From: Rhodoferax sp.
GTDB taxonomy: Bacteria; Pseudomonadota; Gammaproteobacteria; Burkholderiales; Burkholderiaceae_C
NCBI RefSeq assembly: GCF_018063565.1
Contig: NZ_JAGPBB010000038.1
Span: 1-36,860, forward strand
Direction of reading: 5' to 3'
DNA length: 36,860 nt
Shown in pieces: positions 32,916-36,860 of the stretch. Each line of letters opens with the position of its first letter. Within the stretch, counting starts at the first letter, position 1. Below the pieces are notes generated by a model, which saw only the letters and a program-made list of their open reading frames with translations, was not told the DNA's origin and made no database searches. Both the position numbers and the translations under genes were made by a program.

Positions 32916-32927
32916 GGTTCGCGAACC
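32916..32927. promoter_or_regulatory. Perfect 12-bp palindrome between flavin reductase and rarD
   Basis: GGTTCGCGAACC is fully self-complementary and lies between the divergent starts of the flavin reductase (32826) and rarD. Such dyads often are operators; no regulator gene is adjacent. Confidence 0.35.
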
Positions 32928-33080
32928 TAAGTCAGGGTTGAAATGCGTCGCAGTGACCATGATCAGATTGGTGGCTTGCATGAGGCGTGGCATAGTGAGC
33001 TATTGTGAAGCGAGACAGATTCCTTGACTCAGCCACTTGCCCTACCCGTCAGAACCCTCAACCATGATTGCCGTTTCAAA

Positions 33081-33959
33081 TTGAATTCAGGTGTGCTTTA
33101 TGCTGCGTTGGCTTACACCTTCTGGGGTTTGTTGCCGGCCTTTTTCAAGCAGCTCGGCCATGTCAACGCGTTGGAGGTGGTGATGCACCGCATGGTGTGG
33201 TCGCTGGTATTCTTGATGCTCGTGCTGGCGTTTCTCAAGCGTTGGGTATGGCTGGGAGAGGTGGCGCGCCAGCCACGGGTGTTGGCAGCATTTGCGCTTT
33301 CTGCCTTGTTGTTGTCGGCCAACTGGTCGGTATATGTGTGGGCGGTGCACAACGCTCAGGTGGTCGATGCCAGTCTGGGCTACTTCATTTTGCCGCTGGT
33401 CAACGTGGGGTTTGGTTTTGTCTTTTTGCACGAGCGCCCGCGTCCATTGCAGTGGCTGGCGGTGGCCGTGGCTGCTGCTGGCGTGGTGTGGCTCACGCTA
33501 CAGGCGGGGCGGCTGCCATGGATAGCACTGGTGTTGGCGGCCACTTTTGGCATTTATGGCCTGCTGCGCAAGGTGGCCACGCTTGGTGCGCTCGAGGGCC
33601 TGACCCTTGAAACCCTGTTGTTGGCGCCAATTGCCGTGGGCATGTTGGCGTGGTGGTCCTGGCACGGGGAGGGCGCGCTGGTGCAGGGCAACGTCGCCAC
33701 CTTGGGCTGGCTGCTGCTGGGCGGGCCGCTCACCGCCATACCCCTGCTGCTGTTTGCCACGGGCGCACGCCGCATTCCCATGGCCACGTTGGGCATCCTG
33801 CAATACATCTCGCCCAGCCTGCAAATGCTGCTGGGCGTGTGGCTTTATGGTGAAGTCTTTGACCCGGCGCGTGCCCTGGGGTTTTACCTGATCTGGCTGG
33901 CCCTGGTGGTTTACAGCGTTGACAGCTTGCACAACAGCCGCAGGCAACGATCCAGGTAG
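33081..33959 (+). CDS. rarD: EamA-family transporter RarD
   Basis: About 292 aa, a 10-TM DMT-superfamily protein of the RarD group. GVLYAALAYTFWGLLPAFFK opens the first helix and GPLTAIPLLLFATGARRIP and QYISPSLQMLLGVWLYGE are RarD hallmarks near the end. There is no in-frame ATG. I chose TTG at 33081 because family members begin close to GVLYA; TTG 33024 and GTG 33093 are alternatives. Substrate is unknown. Last host gene before the integrated element. Confidence 0.88.
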   Translation: MNSGVLYAALAYTFWGLLPAFFKQLGHVNALEVVMHRMVWSLVFLMLVLAFLKRWVWLGEVARQPRVLAAFALSALLLSANWSVYVWAVHNAQVVDASLGYFILPLVNVGFGFVFLHERPRPLQWLAVAVAAAGVVWLTLQAGRLPWIALVLAATFGIYGLLRKVATLGALEGLTLETLLLAPIAVGMLAWWSWHGEGALVQGNVATLGWLLLGGPLTAIPLLLFATGARRIPMATLGILQYISPSLQMLLGVWLYGEVFDPARALGFYLIWLALVVYSVDSLHNSRRQRSR

Positions 33960-34086
33960 GCACAGCGAGTTGCACGATGGCTGAACGTGGCCACCAGTTG
34001 TAGCGAGTCGCCTCCGATCCGGCGATCTAGCAAACATTGGCGACTTCACAGGAAAAAAGCCAGAGAAGCGTCTGGTTTTGGTATGG

Positions 34087-34134
34087 TGGTGGAGAGGAGG
34101 AGGATCGAACTCCCGACCTCTGCATTGCGAATGC
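34087..34134 (-). tRNA. 3' half of a tRNA-Ala(CGC) gene, attachment site
   Basis: Read on the minus strand this is the end of a tRNA: anticodon loop TTCGCAA (anticodon CGC) with 3' stem TGCAG, 5-nt variable loop AGGTC, T-arm GGGAG-TTCGATC-CTCCT, acceptor CCTCTCC, A73 and CCA. U70 would give the G3-U70 pair that marks alanine tRNA. Homology stops in the anticodon 5' stem (34135 on); no D-arm follows. It is a displaced 3' fragment, not a working gene. Integrases commonly target the tRNA 3' half, and the recombinase gene starts 130 nt away. Confidence 0.8.
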
Positions 34135-34227
34135 CAAGATTCACCCTCCAAGCAACTCCAAGAATCTATATAAATCAACCACTTATCCAAAATGAACTCC
34201 AAGCAAATACACTAGAATATACGCACC

Positions 34228-34259
34228 TTTTAGACACTTTTTAGACACCGTTTGGACAC
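34228..34259. repeat. Three 11-bp-phased direct repeats, putative integrase arm sites
   Basis: TTTTAGACAC (34228), TTTTAGACAC (34239) and GTTTGGACAC (34250) stand exactly 11 nt apart, one helical turn. They lie between the tRNA core and the integrase start. This fits arm-type binding sites of the recombinase N-terminal domain, which may also autoregulate it. Confidence 0.65.
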
Positions 34260-34263
34260 CTGT

Positions 34264-35430
34264 ATGGCTTTCAGATTAGACACTGTAACCGGACGCGCAG
34301 CATTGAAGGCACGGCATGCGCCGTATTGGGCCAAGATTCAACAGGGGTGCTATTTGGGCTATCGCAAAGTCACTGCTGATAGCGTTGGAGCTTGGCTCGC
34401 GAGAACGACTGCGGGCTATGGGAAATATCAGGTCCATAGCATTGGGGCGCTCGATGGAATCGCCGGGGCATCACGGTACGATGAAGCTTTGAAGCTCGCC
34501 CGTGTTTGGTTTGAGCATCGAGAGCATGGTGGCTCACATGCGGAAATCACAATCGAGCAAGCATGGAACCGCTATTTTGAGACGCTCAAGCCAGCCGGCG
34601 CCGAAGATGCAAAAGGACGCTATAAAAGATGGATTGAGCCTGATCAACGGTTAGCGCAGACAAAGATGCTCAAGCTAACGGTCGGTCAAATTAAAGACTG
34701 GCGTACCAGACTTGAAAAGACGTTTTGTATTCCACAAGACAAATCTAAGGAACCGACCAAGCCAAGGTCAGCCTCAGCTATCAATCGGGATATCGCGGTT
34801 TTTCGGGCGGTACTAAATCGCGCTAAGACTGATGGATATGCATCAAGTGATAGTGCTTGGAGCAAACAGCTAAAACCAATTGCCGGTGCAACTGGACGCC
34901 GAGATGTGTATGTGGATGCAACGCAAAGGTCAAGGCTTATCGAACATGCCGATCCAGACATCGCTTTATTTATTCGTGCATTGTCGTTATTGCCTTTGCG
35001 CCCCGGTGCTGTTGCTTCCCTTGTTGTAGCAAATTTTGATCCTCGATTAAGTGTCTTGACGGTCGGGAAAGATAAGGCAGGCAAAGATAGAAAGCTGTCG
35101 CTACCTATCGCAACTGCGCATTTCTTTGCTGCACAGTGCAAAAATAAATTGCCAAAGGCTGCATTGTTCACGCGAGCAGATGGAAAAGCGTGGAGTAAAG
35201 ACACTTGGAAAAAGCCACTTCGCTTGGCTGCGCTGGCGGCTGGACTGCCTACTACAGCGACGGCTTACACGCTAAGGCATTCGGTGATCACTGATCTAGT
35301 GAGCTTACACAATATTGATTTACTGACTGTGGCGGCGATGAGTGGCACTAGCGTTGCGATGATCGAGAGTTATTACGGGCACTTGCTACAAGAACGTGCA
35401 ATGGCTGGATTGGCAAAACTGGTGGTTTAG
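34264..35430 (+). CDS. Tyrosine recombinase/integrase
   Basis: A 388-aa phage-type integrase catalysing site-specific insertion into tRNA-Ala. N-terminal arm-binding part about 1-90, core-binding SAM-like domain about 93-200, catalytic domain about 215-380. Box I Arg R246 is in LLPLRPGAVASL; Lys in VGKDKAGKDRK; box II R338 in AYTLRHS with Tyr335 where His is usual; then SGTS where LGHxx is usual; nucleophile Tyr371 in IESYYGHL. The ATG at 34264 is preferred because TTG 34252 lies within the third arm repeat. The nonstandard box II is shared by some Burkholderiales integrases as I recall them, so it is likely active. Confidence 0.9.
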   Translation: MAFRLDTVTGRAALKARHAPYWAKIQQGCYLGYRKVTADSVGAWLARTTAGYGKYQVHSIGALDGIAGASRYDEALKLARVWFEHREHGGSHAEITIEQAWNRYFETLKPAGAEDAKGRYKRWIEPDQRLAQTKMLKLTVGQIKDWRTRLEKTFCIPQDKSKEPTKPRSASAINRDIAVFRAVLNRAKTDGYASSDSAWSKQLKPIAGATGRRDVYVDATQRSRLIEHADPDIALFIRALSLLPLRPGAVASLVVANFDPRLSVLTVGKDKAGKDRKLSLPIATAHFFAAQCKNKLPKAALFTRADGKAWSKDTWKKPLRLAALAAGLPTTATAYTLRHSVITDLVSLHNIDLLTVAAMSGTSVAMIESYYGHLLQERAMAGLAKLVV

Positions 35431-35456
35431 GGTGACTCTCACAGCAAAGATTTAGT

Positions 35457-35494
35457 CGCCGCCGCCGCCGCCGCCATATATCCGCCGCCGCGCC
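35457..35494. repeat. GCC-triplet repeat after the integrase
   Basis: A run of (CGC)n at 35457-35475, then ATATAT, then a second CCGCCGCCGCGCC. It is a GC-rich island in AT-rich surroundings, 27 nt after the integrase stop. No open frame or clean hairpin explains it. Confidence 0.5.
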
Positions 35495-35563
35495 GTGTTG
35501 TTTGGCCGACACGCGCCAAGAACGCCGAAGCTGCTATACCTTGGTACTCGGGCGGTAAAAGCT

Positions 35564-35601
35564 GTAAATTTACTCCATGATTATTTACTTAGAGTATTTA
35601 C
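35564..35601 (+). promoter_or_regulatory. Repeated TTTAC elements at the alpA start
   Basis: GTAAATTTAC (35564-35573) is a 10-bp palindrome; TATTTAC follows at 35582 and again at 35595, ending right at the ATG, 13 nt apart. This cluster fits an operator for an AlpA-like or repressor protein. Confidence 0.45.
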
Positions 35602-35838
35602 ATGAAGCTCATTCGTTTACCAGAGATTAAAAATAAGTTCGGCTATCGGTCTGATGCCAGTGTTTTTGCATGTATTAAAGACGGGATTCTGCCGCCTGGA
35701 GTGCTCATTAGTGCTAAATCGCGTGCATGGCCTGACTATGAAATCGACGAAATCATCACAGCTCGAATTGCTGGTAAATCCGATCACGATATAAAGCAAA
35801 TTGTAGTTGGTCAAATTGAGAAGCGCAAGTCGCTGTAA
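35602..35838 (+). CDS. AlpA-like small HTH regulator (excisionase type)
   Basis: A 78-aa protein with a winged-helix start (RLPEIKNKFGYRSDASVFACI) and the AlpA-type block PPGVLISAKSRAWPDYEIDEI. Proteins of this class act as transcription factors or recombination directionality factors for tRNA-integrated elements. Position between the integrase and replication gene supports that role here. Only AGAG serves as ribosome site. Lower GC than the host part. Confidence 0.8.
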   Translation: MKLIRLPEIKNKFGYRSDASVFACIKDGILPPGVLISAKSRAWPDYEIDEIITARIAGKSDHDIKQIVVGQIEKRKSL

Positions 35839-35871
35839 ATTCAGGTTTGTCAAAGATAGCGGTGGAGTTAT

Positions 35872-36759
35872 ATGGGTCGAAAACGTTTATCAGATCTACC
35901 TAGCTTAGAAACGCAGGCGCAGAATGATCCCGAATTTAAACAAAAATTTCGAGAGGATTATTCTTTAAGCAAACTTGTTGACTTGAAAAAATGGGCAGCA
36001 CTCGCAGAGCAAGCGCAAAGCGAGGACTTGGATGACAAATATCTAAGACATTGGCCGGATGCTGTGCGTGCAACTCCTTGTAGCATCTTGCAGTGTGCGT
36101 TGTTTGGTATTAACGGTGGAAGCACTCGCGTCTATTATCATGAAAAGGTAATGGCATCTGTTGGGGGAGTTGATATCTGTTACACAGGTGAAGAATTAGA
36201 TCAATATGACCGAATTACTTATTTGGCAGTCCTGCATGCGTTCAGAAATCGAGAACTTGGGAATACCTACGCGACGTCACTTTATGAAATGCTGGAGATT
36301 GCTGGACTCAGCGACAACGGGCAAAACCGTTTATTGGTGAAAGAGCGTTTAAAGAGACTGGTTTCAGGTGTCCTCATCATCAAAACAAAGAAGTTTTGTT
36401 TCTATGGTAGCCTACTGGGATCAGCATATATCGCTGAATCAGGAGAACTACGCATAGGATTGAACCGAAATACAGCGATGTTCTTTGAGTTAGACCGAGT
36501 TACATATCTTGACAGTGACATCCTCACAGAACTGCGAACAAGTCAGCTTGCACTTTGGTTGCACTCTTTTTACTCTACCCACAAAGACACAACCACCTAT
36601 CTATATAGCGTAGACACTCTAAGAAAGCTTTCGCTATCAAGAGAAATTAAGCTAAATCACTTTCGCGATAACTTAATCAAAGCTTTTGATCGAATTAGCG
36701 AAATATATGACAAGCGAAAAAAAACGTTTAGATTGGTTGTGTCCCAAGACGTGGTGTAA
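35872..36759 (+). CDS. TrfA-like plasmid replication initiator
   Basis: A 295-aa protein that matches the TrfA family (PF07042), which starts replication at iteron origins of IncP-type plasmids. Marks: ATPCSILQCALFGIN, ICYTGEELDQYDRITYLAVLHA and the second winged-helix region with LNRNTAMFFELDRVTYLD and SQLALWLHSFYSTH. The start is well supported by GGAG 4 nt upstream. Gene is complete. It implies the element can replicate when excised. Iterons are not seen in the 101 nt downstream. Confidence 0.82.
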   Translation: MGRKRLSDLPSLETQAQNDPEFKQKFREDYSLSKLVDLKKWAALAEQAQSEDLDDKYLRHWPDAVRATPCSILQCALFGINGGSTRVYYHEKVMASVGGVDICYTGEELDQYDRITYLAVLHAFRNRELGNTYATSLYEMLEIAGLSDNGQNRLLVKERLKRLVSGVLIIKTKKFCFYGSLLGSAYIAESGELRIGLNRNTAMFFELDRVTYLDSDILTELRTSQLALWLHSFYSTHKDTTTYLYSVDTLRKLSLSREIKLNHFRDNLIKAFDRISEIYDKRKKTFRLVVSQDVV

Positions 36760-36776
36760 GTTCTTAGCCCGGACAA

Positions 36777-36798
36777 GCTGAGATACACGGTACTCAGC
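36777..36798. repeat. Hairpin downstream of trfA
   Basis: GCTGAG (36777-36782) and CTCAGC (36793-36798) enclose TAC/GTA with a one-base bulge and loop ACG. No T-tract follows, so a terminator is doubtful. It could be part of an origin structure. The remaining bases to 36860 show nothing else. Confidence 0.4.
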
Positions 36799-36860
36799 GT
36801 GCCACTGCGGACAGCCGAGTCGGAGGAGTATCGCAGAGGGTTTGCAGACCTTCAAGCTGC

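Larger units (their letters stand above)
34087..36860 (+). mobile_element. Left end of a tRNA-integrated, plasmid-like element (partial)
   Basis: Starts at the tRNA-Ala fragment and continues past the window end. Contents in order: arm-type repeats, tyrosine recombinase, AlpA-like regulator, TrfA-like replication initiator. Base composition drops clearly relative to the host part, most in the alpA-trfA part. Cargo, conjugation genes and the far attachment site would lie to the right. Confidence 0.75.

Noticed and set aside
34081-34140. Complete tRNA gene at the element edge
   Set aside because: Only the anticodon loop to CCA is present; no D-arm or 5' acceptor strand follows on the minus strand.
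35457-35494. CRISPR-like repeat
   Set aside because: It is a simple triplet run without spacers. No CRISPR array or cas gene is seen anywhere in the window.

Overview
The window reads as chromosomal DNA of a GC-rich betaproteobacterium, most likely Burkholderiales/Comamonadaceae (Rhodoferax- or Polaromonas-like). This rests on gene content and style (metXW, MetGly-rich secreted proteins, SulP-STAS-cNMP fusion, DUF3750, TauABC-type transporter) and is an inference, not a database result. The last ~2.7 kb (from about 34087) is an inserted mobile element with visibly lower GC.

Layout. (1) 1-3876: a ferritin-like predicted hydrolase (PF10118 type), then a small Met/Gly-rich secreted protein divergent from an OmpR-type response regulator/sensor kinase pair. 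The kinase sensor loop carries the same Met/Gly-rich motif, and a perfect tandem 10-bp repeat lies in the shared upstream region. (2) 3919-6034, minus strand: amtB behind a very good sigma-54 promoter, preceded by hydroxypyruvate isomerase. (3) 6072-7939: metX-metW, preceded by an extended -10 promoter, a SAM-II riboswitch and an intrinsic terminator. (4) 8014-9135: an Old Yellow Enzyme reductase. (5) 9153-17526: a complete TMAO/DMSO respiration locus, torR divergent from torC-torD-torA-torS-mobB. Gene order is that of dorCDA rather than E. coli torCAD. The kinase is soluble, and helically phased TorR-box-like repeats stand before both torC and torA. (6) 17541-24368 and on: SulP transporter with degenerate cNMP domain, hexose-6-phosphate mutarotase, M20 peptidase, and a nitrate/sulfonate/taurine-type ABC transporter (permease, ATPase, binding protein) on the minus strand. 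(7) 25456-33959: MFS transporter, a plus-strand run EamA-DUF3750-acyl-CoA ligase-enoyl-CoA hydratase, then dienelactone hydrolase, DUF2164, flavin reductase and RarD. (8) 34087-36860: the 3' half of a tRNA-Ala(CGC) gene used as attachment site, three 11-bp-phased arm-type repeats, a tyrosine recombinase, an AlpA-like regulator and a TrfA-like replication initiator. This is the left end of an integrated, plasmid-like element that runs out of the window.

How the parts work together. Module 5 is a self-contained respiratory unit: TorS/TorR sense and switch, TorC carries electrons from quinol to periplasm, TorA reduces TMAO/DMSO with bis-MGD cofactor, TorD chaperones apo-TorA before Tat export, and MobB serves MGD cofactor synthesis. 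metXW is a classic SAM-feedback unit. No single gene is of wholly unknown class. The novelty is mostly in regulation (the SAM-II/terminator pair, double TorR arrays, sigma-54 amtB promoter with dyad), in the soluble TorS, and in the integrated TrfA element.
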